Assembly: GCA_052400625.1 (NCBI GenBank)
Contig: JBQTGH010000001.1
Strand: one strand, 5' to 3'
DNA from: Thermophagus sp052400625
GTDB taxonomy: Bacteria > Bacteroidota > Bacteroidia > Bacteroidales > Marinilabiliaceae
Length of the DNA stretch: 64,000 bases
In this document: positions 27,601 to 36,734 of the stretch, piece by piece
Numbering within the stretch: position 1 is the first letter of the stretch
Layout: the number at the start of each line of letters is the position of its first letter
Notes under the pieces: model-generated
Told to the model about the DNA's origin: nothing
Database searches by the model: none
What the model saw: the letters and a program-made list of their open reading frames with translations, nothing else
Program-made: the position numbers and the translations under genes

Positions 27601-27690
27601 TACAACACCTGTCACTTCAACTGCTTCCTGCGTGAAAGCATTTAACGAAAGCCCCAGCAACAGGACAACTGCAATTAAAAACTTCTTCAT
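24616..27690 (-). CDS. susC: SusC/RagA-family TonB-linked outer-membrane transporter
   Basis: It imports oligosaccharides across the outer membrane with energy from TonB. The 1024-residue protein has a signal peptide (1-20) and a carboxypeptidase-like domain (VTGVVTDSQNEPLVGVNISI). The SusC signature lies around residues 105-120 (LDEVVITGTGVQKKATVTGA). The plug contains FWIRGISTFGAGSEAYVLVD and SVLKDASATAIYGAKGANGV, and the large barrel ends PSKSITFGLSVNL. No N-terminal signalling extension is present, so regulation by an anti-sigma factor through this protein is unlikely. It is preceded by the IPT lipoprotein (27 bases) and followed by susD (9 bases). Confidence 0.96.
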   Translation of the reverse strand: MKKFLIAVVLLLGLSLNAFTQEAVEVTGVVTDSQNEPLVGVNISISDKPGLGTITDINGHFSIKMEPFHKLTFSYIGFDKQEILVKEQRQLTVVLKESEASILDEVVITGTGVQKKATVTGAITTVKMKELKTNPSPSISNALAGNVAGIMAMQTSGQPGRNVSEFWIRGISTFGAGSEAYVLVDGFERDLNDLNIEDIESFSVLKDASATAIYGAKGANGVILITTKHGKAGKINIDAKVETTYNTRTITPEFVDGYSYAELLNEARITRNHEPMFQPEEMEILRLGLDPDLYPNVDWWDKVLKNGAMSYRANLNMSGGGSTARYYVSASYLEEQGMYKTDDAVQDEYDTNVNYRRWNYRLNTDINITKSTILKVGVSGSLDKESSPGLGDNLWGELFGYTPILTPIEYSNGYVPAYGIGNKTNPWVAATQTGFNEIWNNKIQTNVSLEQDFGFLIPGLRFVGHFGYDTNNSNNINRRKWPEQWKAERARNSDGELIFTRISDPSEMFQESGSDGDRREFLDLRFNYDHSISNHHFGSTLKYTQDAYIQTQNLGSDLKNGVSRRNLGLAGQVTYNWNYRYFADFNFGYTGSENFAPGHQFGFFPAFSVAWNLAEETFVGNNFPWINMFKIRFSHGKVGNDYLGDDQRFPYLYTIAGDAAGYQWAEYGNDRYYSGLRYTQVASPYVTWEVATKDDLGLDVSLFKNKFSANLDYFYEKREGIYMQRQYLPEIVGLESNPSANVGAVSSKGFDGRFDYNQKVGDVDLTIRGTITYSKNEILEKDEENSVYPYQMEEGYRVNQSKGLIAVGLFKDYDDIRNSPKQEFGEYQPGDIKYKDVNGDGVVNDGDIVAIGATTTPNLVYGMGISSRWKGIDVNVHFQGAGKSTFPIYGKCVYAFSEGEWGNILEDLVADRWISADLSGDPSTENPNASYPRLSYGGNSNNFRNSTFWLRNGSYIRLKTVDVGYTLPNKIVNRFHISNVRIFMVGTNLITWSDFKLWDPELGDPRGEKYPPSKSITFGLSVNL

Positions 27691-27717
27691 TTTATTTTTA
27701 ACTATTTAGTTCTTGGA

Positions 27718-29136
27718 TTAATTTTCTTCTTCCAGCGCAATCTTTCGAATCCTATGATTCTCTACATCTCCAACATAAAACACATGGTTTACTTCGTCAT
27801 AGGCCAACCCTTTCGGTTGATCAAAACGGGCTTCCAACCGCAAATCGCCATCGATGTATCCCCAAGGGTTGGAATTAACGCTGGTGCTGCCTCTACCCGC
27901 AAACGTAGTTACCTTTCCTTCCGGAGTCAAAATGCGAATATCATGATTATGTTGTTCTGTGAAGTAAAAATCGTATTCGTCGCTGAGTCCCTCGTATTCT
28001 GGATTTTTCACAAATACACCTTGATAAGGAGTATTTAAACGAGCTTTTGTTCCAACGCCATCCACCCATCCGGAAACTCTAGGTTCTCCACATACAAGGT
28101 ATGGCTGTGTAAATCTTTTTGTCTCCCAGTTATAGTCGGTACGCAATATATAATGTCTGTTTATAACAATGATATAAGCATAATTACCTGTGGGATGAAT
28201 TCGGATATTAAATTCCCATGAATTATCCTGAATTTTAAACAACTCTTCATAATCCTTAACCCCTAATTCTCCATTAAAATACCGTTCCATGTCATAACGA
28301 AAGAATTGTCCTTTTTCGTAGCTATTGAAATATAATTCCCCATTTATTGGATGGATGGAAGCACCATTACATTGACGGTAGCGCGTCATCGCTTGTGGAT
28401 CAGAAAAATTATTGGTTCTGGACAAGATGGAAGTACTAATGTCATTTTCTCCACCCTGATCGTTTGAAATAATCATATATTCTCCATCAATGGTCCAATC
28501 GATCGTTCGTATCCGATCCCAGTTCCCCATACCTCTAGTAATCGGCGTAGTAACCGTACTGTCCTGGAAGTTAAGTAAACGAACGTTGCCCCCATCCTGC
28601 GCGATATAAAGGAGTTGAGGATTCTGAGGGTCGAACGACAGCCATGAAGGATTTTTAAATCCTCCACAATCCGAAAACGGACCATCGATTGTTTTATAGT
28701 CCCCATTTTCATCTTCTTCCCCGCACAGTGTACTAACAACGGTTTTCCTTTGATATTCAAATTTTTCACTAGCCTCAGAAATAACCTTATTATCCCCATC
28801 CCCGATGCGTATTTCTATCCCCCCTTCATAGGACTTTTCAGGCACAAGGCAATAGAGACTCTCTCCATTTAACCCAATCACTTTGGCTTCCTTCCCACCT
28901 ATAAGCACCTGAACAATAGAGGTGTCGCACCCAAAATTACTCCCAAAAATCACTAATCTCTGACCAGCTCCACCAGATTTGGGAATAAAATCCGTAATTG
29001 TGATAGGTTGCGATGGGTCATGAGCCGTTACTCCATCATCATTATTCTCCTCACTGCATGCTGTGGCAAAACAAATTACCAAAAAGCATACTACCATTCC
29101 GGAGAAACGAAGTAAACTAATTGCGATTCTTTTCAT
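27718..29136 (-). CDS. IPT/TIG-domain surface lipoprotein with NHL-like propeller
   Basis: A 472-residue lipoprotein (Cys27 in CFATAC). Residues 40-125 form an IPT/TIG immunoglobulin-like domain (TITDFIPKSGGAGQRLVIFG). The rest is an NHL-like six-bladed propeller, seen in repeats such as NPSWLSFDPQNPQLLYIAQD and GLAYDEVNHVFYVGDVENHR. This architecture is frequent in PULs immediately beside susC and is thought to serve as a surface glycan-binding protein. It lies between GH76 and susC on the same strand, with 57 and 27 bases of spacing. No catalytic motif was seen. A binding role for mannan is inferred from the locus. Confidence 0.82.
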   Translation of the reverse strand: MKRIAISLLRFSGMVVCFLVICFATACSEENNDDGVTAHDPSQPITITDFIPKSGGAGQRLVIFGSNFGCDTSIVQVLIGGKEAKVIGLNGESLYCLVPEKSYEGGIEIRIGDGDNKVISEASEKFEYQRKTVVSTLCGEEDENGDYKTIDGPFSDCGGFKNPSWLSFDPQNPQLLYIAQDGGNVRLLNFQDSTVTTPITRGMGNWDRIRTIDWTIDGEYMIISNDQGGENDISTSILSRTNNFSDPQAMTRYRQCNGASIHPINGELYFNSYEKGQFFRYDMERYFNGELGVKDYEELFKIQDNSWEFNIRIHPTGNYAYIIVINRHYILRTDYNWETKRFTQPYLVCGEPRVSGWVDGVGTKARLNTPYQGVFVKNPEYEGLSDEYDFYFTEQHNHDIRILTPEGKVTTFAGRGSTSVNSNPWGYIDGDLRLEARFDQPKGLAYDEVNHVFYVGDVENHRIRKIALEEEN

Positions 29137-29193
29137 AGCATAAAACTTTAAATCATTAAAAATTAAAATCTATCTAGTTATAATACACCTTAG

Positions 29194-30642
29194 CTAATTT
29201 CCTTTTCCCAGTCCATAACTTGCCAAACCAGCGTATTCAGCCGCAAAAGCAAAGCTGAACATTCCCTCTATTTGGTTTTTGTTTGGATCCGAACGCCATC
29301 CCTCTAATAGGTTAGCCGGAAGAAAGCCTTTATAAAGGAAATGATCATATCCGTAGTCAAGATTTTGTTGAAAACTCTGGATATATTCAGAGACGCTTTC
29401 ATAAAAAGGATATACATCAAGGTACCCCCGCAATAACACCCCATTAAACCAGTTCCTGAAACCGCTAAGATCATAAGTGTAATATCCAGTCAACGTAACT
29501 TCCTGTTTTGCAAAATAATGAAAGCTAGCATCCGATAATTTTCGGGCATCTTCAAGGAAGTTTTTTTCACCGGTTGCCTTGTATAAATCAGCGGCACCTG
29601 AAAGCATAGTTCCACTATTATATGTAATGGCTGGTCCGACCCGATCTTTACAACTAATACCCTGGCGATAAACAACTCCATTAACTATTTCAGTTTGGGG
29701 GCTCCCAGGAGTACACCCTCCCATCATATCGTCGTAGACCCCATCTGGACGCAACAAATGTTTTTTTTGCCAGTCATATATTTTTTTTGCAAACCCCAAA
29801 TAATAGTCACACTTCTTAACCTGCACTGATTTCCTTGTTTGTTTGTCGACCGGATCGATATACAGGTAGGTTACTTCATCATTTTTGTCTTTGTATATTT
29901 CGTATAACCAAACCAGGGGACTTATCATCGGACCATTGCTGCAAGCATGTTTGGTTACATATCCGGGCCCCCAGGTGATACCTCCCCTTTCTTCTCCACT
30001 TTGATCGCGTGTACAATCCCAACCGTCAAGGACATAATCGGTTAAATATTCAGCCTTTTCCAGATACTCGACCTTTCCTGTAATTTTGTAGGCTAAAATC
30101 AATTCACGGATAAGCCACATTTGGTCATCATATACATTTTGGATCTTCTCCACTTTGGCAGTTCCTTTGAATACGCCACGATTCACCCCATATACCGACC
30201 ATTCCCGACTCTGGGTATAAGAGGTAAGTTTAAACGTTCCCAAGTAGTAATCCGCATTGTCATACAGTCTGTATAATAGCTCTGAATAACGATTAAAATG
30301 TTCATGGAAAAGCTTAGCGTTGCCATAATCACGGTGAGCGATGAGACCATGAAGGATAGCATTCACCGCTTCAATGGCACTCGTGTACATCCAAATACTG
30401 CCCAATTCTTTGGAACGAACTTCTGTATAAGGATTATAAAACCGGGCCATAGCCATGTCATTTCCTATAAAATGAGCAGAAACAGCACTATCAGTAATGG
30501 CCATGGCTCGAAGAAGATTTTGCACTGAAAGATTTTCTTTTTGCGGATAATTACTATCCCCACATTCCCTCTCATTTCCAGCCTTTAGAAATAATACATT
30601 TATTAAAAAAAGACATAATACAATAACAAATAGCTTTTTCAT
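29194..30642 (-). CDS. GH76 endo-alpha-1,6-mannanase family protein
   Basis: GH76 enzymes cut the alpha-1,6-mannan backbone of fungal mannan and related glycans by a retaining mechanism with two adjacent aspartates. These are visible as Asp172-Asp173 in QNVYDDQMWLIREL. Other family features are WSVYGVNRGVFKG, DGWDCTRDQSGEERGGITWG and YNSGTMLSGAADLYKATGEK, consistent with an (alpha/alpha)6 barrel over 482 residues. The N-terminus is a signal peptide (about 1-21) without a clear lipobox, although C27 follows shortly after. It is the first gene of the PUL operon, just downstream of phased GGTTAA repeats, so it is the one most directly exposed to the regulator encoded divergently. Confidence 0.88.
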   Translation of the reverse strand: MKKLFVIVLCLFLINVLFLKAGNERECGDSNYPQKENLSVQNLLRAMAITDSAVSAHFIGNDMAMARFYNPYTEVRSKELGSIWMYTSAIEAVNAILHGLIAHRDYGNAKLFHEHFNRYSELLYRLYDNADYYLGTFKLTSYTQSREWSVYGVNRGVFKGTAKVEKIQNVYDDQMWLIRELILAYKITGKVEYLEKAEYLTDYVLDGWDCTRDQSGEERGGITWGPGYVTKHACSNGPMISPLVWLYEIYKDKNDEVTYLYIDPVDKQTRKSVQVKKCDYYLGFAKKIYDWQKKHLLRPDGVYDDMMGGCTPGSPQTEIVNGVVYRQGISCKDRVGPAITYNSGTMLSGAADLYKATGEKNFLEDARKLSDASFHYFAKQEVTLTGYYTYDLSGFRNWFNGVLLRGYLDVYPFYESVSEYIQSFQQNLDYGYDHFLYKGFLPANLLEGWRSDPNKNQIEGMFSFAFAAEYAGLASYGLGKGN

Positions 30643-30692
30643 CAGTCAAAGAATTAACTTGTTGTCTATCGAAAAACATAATGTTGAGGCCT

Positions 30693-30739
30693 CAAAGATT
30701 GAATCAAAGTGGTTAAAAAGGGGGTTAATTTCGGGTTAA
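30693..30739 (-). promoter_or_regulatory. Candidate PUL promoter with three helically phased GGTTAA repeats
   Basis: GGTTAA occurs on the plus strand at 30711, 30723 and 30734, spaced 12 and 11 bases, one helical turn. Looser copies follow at 30752 and 30772. Next to them, the minus strand has AATCTTTG (30693-30700), one base off the TAnnTTTG -7 box, with no -33 TTTG. Direct repeats at 11-base spacing in place of the -33 box are typical operators for SARP/OmpR-type activators such as the one encoded at 31187. The rest of the 544-base gap (30643-31186) holds no gene I can support. Confidence 0.5.
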
Positions 30740-31186
30740 AAGTGAAAAAAAGTTATTAACCATGCGCTTTTGTTAATTTCAGATTAAATTAACCTCTCTG
30801 TTATCTTAAGGCTTTCAAAATTCTTTTTGCAAGCGTAAAAGAATTTTAAAATTATAATCATTAATTTAACTTTGCATTTCCATTGAAAAAGGTAAACCAT
30901 ACAAAACAGGAGAGATGACAGAGGCAACTCAAATATTTTATTCCTGAATAATATAAAAAAGCGATTTTCTTTTTGGGGCCTCAATAAAAATCTGAATACT
31001 AACCATTAAACAACCATTGTAAAGAACACAAAATCATAAACCAAAAGGATTTTGCTTGAAGGATTGAATTCATTCGTTTTTCCAACAGAAATCGGAACAT
31101 TTTATGACAACATTATTGTCATGATCATTTTTCATCAAAATATTGTTTGAATCAAATATTATGTAACTTTCAGAATTTCCTTTGAA

Positions 31187-33700
31187 ATGTTCGCTATGCT
31201 GACTTTTACCAAACTAAATTGTTACATTTTTATAATTTTAAATTTCCTGACATTTCAAGGCTCTTTTACGGGAGGACTGAAGTTTAAAGGAAATGATCAA
31301 CCCATAAATAAACGGACTTCCTATAATGTATTTACCGAAAAAACAGTTGAATTTAAAGATTACTTTGATGTAGAATTTAATCTTTCACTTTATTCGGATA
31401 TGCTTATGGGATATATTATCCGAATAAAAAACAGGGAAACCAACACAATCTATAATCTGTTTTATGACGGCAATGGAGAAGATATTATCTTCACATTTAA
31501 CCAGGAAGGAAAAAGCAACCTGATAACGGCCCAATTAAATAAAGAAGAGCTACTTAAGGCTCATTGGTTTAAAATGAAAATCTTTTTCGATCTCAAAAAC
31601 GACTCCATATCCTTATCAATTCACAATAAAACATTTAACAAAAGAAACACAATCCTTCCGGACAAGTATTACCCTATAATTGTTTTTGGGAAAAGTGATC
31701 ATATTATTGATGTTCCGTCCTTTGCAATAAAGGATCTTTCCATAGGTAATAAAAAGAAGTACTTTTTCCCCCTGCAAGAAAGCGAAGGATCCAAGGTTCA
31801 TGATATAGATGGAAAAATAACGGGTATTGTTTCTAATCCTGAATGGTTAATAAACGATGCCTATCATTGGAAGCACAAAACCTCTTTCCATTCTGAAACT
31901 GTAGCTGGTTCGAATTTCAATCCCCTAAAGGAAGAGATTTACTTTTACAATAGTGATTCAATTGTAGTATATAATGCCAAATCAGGGGAACTAAAAACCA
32001 AAATTTTCTCACAAAAATGCCCGGTAAAACTCTCATTAGGCTCAAACTTTTTAGATACCAAGAATAACAAACTCTATTCTTATGAATTATATTATGATTC
32101 TTTATATAAAGGACCGACTGTTGCGAGTCTTGATTTGAGTACGTATTTATGGAAAACGGAAAGTTTTGATCTATTGCCTGTTCAACTTCATCACCATGCT
32201 GCCTATTTCGATCAAAAACTGAAACAATATACCATATTCGGTGGTTTCGGAAACATGCATTATAGTAACAGTTTTTATTCTTATCCTTTGAATGAAAAGG
32301 AATGGCAAAAACTCAAAAAAAATGAAGGAGAAAACATATTTCCTCGTTACTTCTCATCAATGGGATATTTAAAAAAAACGAATTCTCTATACATTTTTGG
32401 AGGAATGGGAAATGAATCTGGAGAGCAAATTGTAGGAAGAGAATACTTCTACGATTTATATAAAGTAGATTTAAATTCAAAAAAAATTACAAAGTTATGG
32501 GAAATAGACTGGCATAAAGACAATGTGGTTCCGGTAAGAGGAATGGTAATACTGGACGACTCCTGTTTTTATACCCTATGCTACCCCGAGCATTTTACCA
32601 GCTCGTTCCTTAAATTATACCGATTCTCTCTTTCGGACGGAAGTTATGAAATACTTGGAGATTCAATCCCCATTTATTCTGACAAGATTTCGACCAACGC
32701 AAATTTATATTATAGCAGCAATCACTTATATGCAGTAATTGAGGAATCTCGTGACGATATATCTTCTACCTTAAAAATATACTCACTGGTTTTCCCTCCA
32801 GTTGCAGAAGCTGAACTCCACAGCCTCTCGAAGAGACATGATAAAAATCTTTTTACTCTAATATTATTGCCGCTTTTAACAATCATCGGCATAGGTTTTC
32901 TTTTTTATTGGAAAAATCAAAAGGCCAAAAACAAACAAAAACCAGAAATAATCCTAGATCAAAAAAAACAATTCAATATAGCCAAAATAGACCCAAACCC
33001 CAACTCCGTGTATCTTTTTGGGGACTTCACTGTGATTGATAGAAACAATCGGGATATTACCTACATGTTCAGCACCAGATTAAAACAAGTTTTCTGCATT
33101 TTATTACAGCACAGCATAGATGGAGGACTTCCTTCCCAACAATTGAGTGAAAAATTATGGCCAGGGAAACCAGCTTCAAAAGTTAAAAATTCAAGAGGAG
33201 TGACCATTAATCATCTACGTAAAGTACTAAAAGAGTTGGATGGAATTGAATTAATTTATGACCAAGGGTGCTTCAAATTAATTCAATCAGACAACTTTTA
33301 TTGTGACTTCATTCATTGCATGAACATCATACACCCCGGGAAGGTGGAACAACATAGAGAAGAATTAATTAAAATATTAGGACGCGGTAAATTCTTAAAA
33401 CTAACTGATCATCAATTATTTGACTCATTTAAAGAAGAAGTAGAACAAAAATTGGAACCAATTCTATTACTACAAATGGAAAAAAGCTTTATGGAAGAAT
33501 CATACCAAACCGCACTTGCTTTTGCTGAAGCTGTTTTCAACATAGATCCTTTGAATGATACAGCTTTGAAATTACAAATAAAGGCGCTGCAGAAGCTAAA
33601 GAGATTTCAAGAAGCAAAATTAAGATATCAAGCTTTTGCCATTGAGTATAAAAAAATTATGGGTAAAGAGTGCGATCTTTCATTTAAAGGGCTTAGTTAA
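31187..33700 (+). CDS. Membrane-spanning regulator: kelch-like sensor, one TM helix, winged helix, TPR/BTAD domain
   Basis: A probable one-component activator of the divergent PUL. The 837-residue protein has a signal/anchor (about 8-28) and a LamG-like sandwich (30-190). A kelch-like propeller follows (about 240-540; YTIFGGFGNMHYSNSF and LYIFGGMGNESG are blade motifs), then a single membrane helix (about 558-578, TLILLPLLTIIGIGFLFYW). The cytoplasmic part holds an OmpR/SARP-like winged helix (607-700; MFSTRLKQVFCILLQH, LSEKLWPGKPASKVKNSRGV, INHLRKVLKELDGIELI) and TPR-like helices resembling a BTAD (about 710-830). No kinase or receiver domain is present, unlike hybrid two-component PUL regulators. 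The periplasmic part would sense a glycan and signal through one helix. Specificity is inferred from location. Confidence 0.75.
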   Translation: MFAMLTFTKLNCYIFIILNFLTFQGSFTGGLKFKGNDQPINKRTSYNVFTEKTVEFKDYFDVEFNLSLYSDMLMGYIIRIKNRETNTIYNLFYDGNGEDIIFTFNQEGKSNLITAQLNKEELLKAHWFKMKIFFDLKNDSISLSIHNKTFNKRNTILPDKYYPIIVFGKSDHIIDVPSFAIKDLSIGNKKKYFFPLQESEGSKVHDIDGKITGIVSNPEWLINDAYHWKHKTSFHSETVAGSNFNPLKEEIYFYNSDSIVVYNAKSGELKTKIFSQKCPVKLSLGSNFLDTKNNKLYSYELYYDSLYKGPTVASLDLSTYLWKTESFDLLPVQLHHHAAYFDQKLKQYTIFGGFGNMHYSNSFYSYPLNEKEWQKLKKNEGENIFPRYFSSMGYLKKTNSLYIFGGMGNESGEQIVGREYFYDLYKVDLNSKKITKLWEIDWHKDNVVPVRGMVILDDSCFYTLCYPEHFTSSFLKLYRFSLSDGSYEILGDSIPIYSDKISTNANLYYSSNHLYAVIEESRDDISSTLKIYSLVFPPVAEAELHSLSKRHDKNLFTLILLPLLTIIGIGFLFYWKNQKAKNKQKPEIILDQKKQFNIAKIDPNPNSVYLFGDFTVIDRNNRDITYMFSTRLKQVFCILLQHSIDGGLPSQQLSEKLWPGKPASKVKNSRGVTINHLRKVLKELDGIELIYDQGCFKLIQSDNFYCDFIHCMNIIHPGKVEQHREELIKILGRGKFLKLTDHQLFDSFKEEVEQKLEPILLLQMEKSFMEESYQTALAFAEAVFNIDPLNDTALKLQIKALQKLKRFQEAKLRYQAFAIEYKKIMGKECDLSFKGLS

Positions 33701-34021
33701 CTACATGGCTTAATTCAAAAAATCTCATCAGAAAATAACAACATTTAGATTTTCACCTGAGCTTTAAACCGTTAGAATTTTAAGATATAAATACTAAAAG
33801 AAGCTTCAGTCTTTAGCTAGAAGTTTAGCCAAATTTTCAAGCAACGCAAATGCCGCCAAAAAAAAATATATACACGTTTGACAAAATACTCCAAAAAAAA
33901 TTAAGGGGAGATGACCAACTATTTCATGAAGCTTTACGATACACCTAAAAATATTCATACCTAGAAAGCACCAAATAACTGGCAGGTATCATGTCATAAG
34001 TAGGAAAAAATCAAAACAATG
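33701..34021. other. 321-base gap without recognised gene
   Basis: AT-rich sequence between the regulator and tRNA-Arg. No terminator hairpin, repeat copy or open frame stands out. Confidence 0.4.
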
Positions 34022-34094
34022 TGATCCCGGGAGGACTCGAACCCCCACCATAGGAACCGGAATCCTACGTTCTATCCAGTTAAACTACGGGACC
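34022..34094 (-). tRNA. tRNA-Arg (CCG)
   Basis: A 73-base cloverleaf on the minus strand: acceptor GGTCCCG/CGGGATC (one G-T pair), anticodon stem TAGGA/TCCTA with loop TTCCGGT giving anticodon CCG, and T-loop GGTTCGAGTCC. CCA is not encoded. Confidence 0.96.
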
Positions 34095-34359
34095 CATTGG
34101 TGGCGCAAATATAGAACTTTTTATGCATTCATCAAACCAACGCAAACTTTTAAATTCCCCTTTGTAAATCACCATCAAAGGAACCATTTCTCTCCAATAT
34201 TCTATCAATCTTACAATTCGTATCGCAATTTTTGAACACAAAAAATAAATTTCCGACCACCAGAATAAATTAAAGGTTTTTGATATTAATCAAGCATGCC
34301 TGGCATCATTTTTGGCAATTCACTAAACCTCAATTGTGTAAAAATAATACCCTTTAGGA

Positions 34360-35187
34360 ATGAAAAAACAATTATTTCTTTTAGTATTATTAGGAACCAT
34401 CATCCTGATTCCCATACAAACACATGCTTGTTCAGTGCTTTACTATATAGATTCCACCACAGGAAAAATATATGTGGTTAATAGTGAAGACTTCTGGTTG
34501 GATGTGGAGGCTTACATTCAGATTGAGCCCTCAACAAAAAAGAAATTTGCCCGTCTGTGGTACGGTTGGGATAACTTTGCGCAAGGCGGCATCAATGAAA
34601 AGGGCCTTTTTTTTGATGCCGCTGTTACACCGGAACAAAAGAAAATAAAAGGATACAGAAATCCATCCAACAACTTAGGCAATAAAATTTTAGCATATTG
34701 CTCAACAGTAGAAGAAGCTTTAGAACTCCTGGAAAAAGAAAAAATAGCTTTGAACAAAAGCCACATGATGTTCGGGGACAAAACGGGAAACGCTGTAATA
34801 GTAGAGTGGGTCGATGGAGAAAAAAAACTTCACTGGAAAAAAGACAATAAGTTAATCATGACCAATTTCCTATTATCGAAGCCTGAAGCCGGCAACTTCC
34901 CTTGCTACCGCTACAATAGTATTGAACACCGAATCACTGAGATGGAGAAAAGCACCGAAGAAATAAATCTTTTAAAAATTGGAAATACATTTGGACAGGC
35001 CGTCCAGCCACCAAGAAGTACAGAGCAGGGGCGAATGGGAGGCACTCTTTACACAACATTTATCGACATTACTGATCACAAATTCTTCTTATCCTATCGA
35101 TTAAGCAACAAAAATGTAATAAAGCTGGATTTAAATAATGAATTTTCTAGAGAAAAACCGCAAAGAATAAAGCTCAAAAAAAATTGA
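34360..35187 (+). CDS. Choloylglycine hydrolase/penicillin V acylase-like Ntn hydrolase
   Basis: A 275-residue protein with a signal peptide (residues 1-23, ending QTHA). The residue after cleavage is Cys24 in ACSVLYYIDSTTGKIYVVNS, which suits the N-terminal-nucleophile mechanism of this linear amide C-N hydrolase superfamily. The conserved pattern of an Asn/Asp after the Cys strand (VNSEDFW) and the GGINEKGLFFDAA segment also fit. Family members hydrolyse bile-salt amides, penicillin V, N-acyl homoserine lactones or N-acyl amino acids. Export from the cytoplasm and the short length argue for a small amide substrate, but which one cannot be told. It stands alone, 265 bases after tRNA-Arg. Confidence 0.82.
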   Translation: MKKQLFLLVLLGTIILIPIQTHACSVLYYIDSTTGKIYVVNSEDFWLDVEAYIQIEPSTKKKFARLWYGWDNFAQGGINEKGLFFDAAVTPEQKKIKGYRNPSNNLGNKILAYCSTVEEALELLEKEKIALNKSHMMFGDKTGNAVIVEWVDGEKKLHWKKDNKLIMTNFLLSKPEAGNFPCYRYNSIEHRITEMEKSTEEINLLKIGNTFGQAVQPPRSTEQGRMGGTLYTTFIDITDHKFFLSYRLSNKNVIKLDLNNEFSREKPQRIKLKKN

Positions 35188-35316
35188 ACAATTGGATGTT
35201 TCTTTAAGTTCATCTACTTGCTCTGACTGGGGGCTATTAACTCAACCCCAAAAATTCAACTAGTTTTCCCGGTCTTGGTAAATGATTTAAGCAGAACTAC
35301 TGTATAAAAAATTAGA

Positions 35317-36291
35317 ATGATGAAACATTTCATTACATCAACCATTTTATTGGCAGTCACATTTTATTGCGTAGCACAACAAAGCAGCATTCCTAGGGAT
35401 ACAACATTTACGGTATGGTCGGCTTGGAATAAAATAAAAGATGCCTATCCAGTTGCTGTCCCCGTTAAAGAACAATTACCTAATGGCGTAGTTGAATACC
35501 GTAATTTGATATATGCCACTATCGAAAACACTTCTTATGGCCCTCGCCACCTTCACCTAGATCTATTTAGACCTCAAGGGAATAAAAAGCTCCCGGCCCT
35601 GATCATGGTTCATGGCGGAGGATGGAGCTCTGGCAATAAAAGCATGGAGGTCCCTTTAGCCCAAAAAATTGCAACCAACGGCTATGTAACGATTACAGTT
35701 GAATATCAATTATCCCCAGAAGCCGTATATCCCGCCGCAGTTCATAATATCAAGGCAGCCATCCGGTGGGTACGCGCCAATGCTTCAAAATACCATATTA
35801 ATGCCGACAAGATTGCCATCTCCGGCACTTCAGCCGGCGGTCAACTGGCCGCTTTGGTTGGCTTATCCGATGGAATAAAGAAATTTGAAGGAAGTCTCGG
35901 AAATCAACAGTTCAGCAGTTCTGTTCAAGGCATTCTAGTGATTGACGGCGTTATCAATTTTCTGGCACCCTTATCTTTGAATAAAAAACGTACGCCCAAT
36001 TCGGCAGATATTCGATGGATTGGAGGATCGTACACCGAGAAGCCCCAAACATGGAAAGAAGCCTCTCCCATTTTTTACGCCAATCCATCCTCTCCACCAA
36101 TGTTGTTTATCAACAGTGGGATACCGCGATTTCATGCTGGTCAAGATGAATTAAAGGGATTGTTTACTCAATGGAATATTTACTACGAAATCCATTCTTT
36201 TTCCGCCAAGATACATCCTTTTTGGTTGTTTCATCCTTGGTTTGAACCAACAGCGAAACATATGACAGATTTCCTAAACAAAATATTTTAG
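35317..36291 (+). CDS. Secreted alpha/beta-hydrolase, BD-FAE-like esterase
   Basis: A 324-residue esterase with a signal peptide (MMKHFITSTILLAVTFYCVA). The oxyanion motif HGGGW is in ALIMVHGGGWSSGNKS, the nucleophile elbow is GTSAGG (Ser near residue 171), and the catalytic acid and His lie in the C-terminal part (probably in IHPFWLFHPWFEP). Its closest class appears to be the BD-FAE/acetyl-esterase group that removes acetyl or feruloyl groups from plant polysaccharide. It is 129 bases downstream of the Ntn hydrolase. The CE8 pectinesterase at 41388 shows that plant cell-wall decoration is handled in this region, which fits, though linkage is not proven. Confidence 0.85.
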   Translation: MMKHFITSTILLAVTFYCVAQQSSIPRDTTFTVWSAWNKIKDAYPVAVPVKEQLPNGVVEYRNLIYATIENTSYGPRHLHLDLFRPQGNKKLPALIMVHGGGWSSGNKSMEVPLAQKIATNGYVTITVEYQLSPEAVYPAAVHNIKAAIRWVRANASKYHINADKIAISGTSAGGQLAALVGLSDGIKKFEGSLGNQQFSSSVQGILVIDGVINFLAPLSLNKKRTPNSADIRWIGGSYTEKPQTWKEASPIFYANPSSPPMLFINSGIPRFHAGQDELKGLFTQWNIYYEIHSFSAKIHPFWLFHPWFEPTAKHMTDFLNKIF

Positions 36292-36734
36292 TAGAAAACA
36301 TCTCCATTTTTTTAACCGGAACTTTCTTCAAAATAGCCCACGCGACTAAGGGCAAACGACTCAGTCGACTTACCAGTCAATAGCACAACAAAAAAAGTTC
36401 AACCAGTAAAATTAATCCTCAGATTCTTCCTCTGGGTCTTCATAACAGTATCCTTCGGATTTAGGTTCATTATAATTTGTAATTGAATAGTTAAATGGAA
36501 TTCCTGAATACCAATGGATATTTTAGATGTAAAAAAGGGGATAAAATAAAGATTATTGGATCACAATAAAAGATCAATCCCCCTTTAAATCGTACCATTT
36601 CCCCATCCTTCATAGATAAAAACCCCCTATACATCAGCATTATCGAGGCATATATAGAATTTATTTCTCTTCTAAAGCTCACCGCCCTATATTTGATCTA
36701 AATAACAATTATTAATAACTAAAAATGTTAAACC
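36292..36734. other. 443-base gap without recognised gene
   Basis: AT-rich sequence between the esterase and the Spy-like gene. A 63-codon frame on the minus strand near 36491-36682 has no recognisable features and is not called. No repeat copy was seen. Confidence 0.4.

Noticed and set aside
30784..30984. 66-codon minus-strand frame in the PUL control region
   Set aside because: It is AT-rich with runs of Phe, Lys and Ile and lies in the divergent regulatory gap.
36491..36682. 63-codon minus-strand frame between the esterase and the Spy-like gene
   Set aside because: No start context, domain or neighbour supports it.
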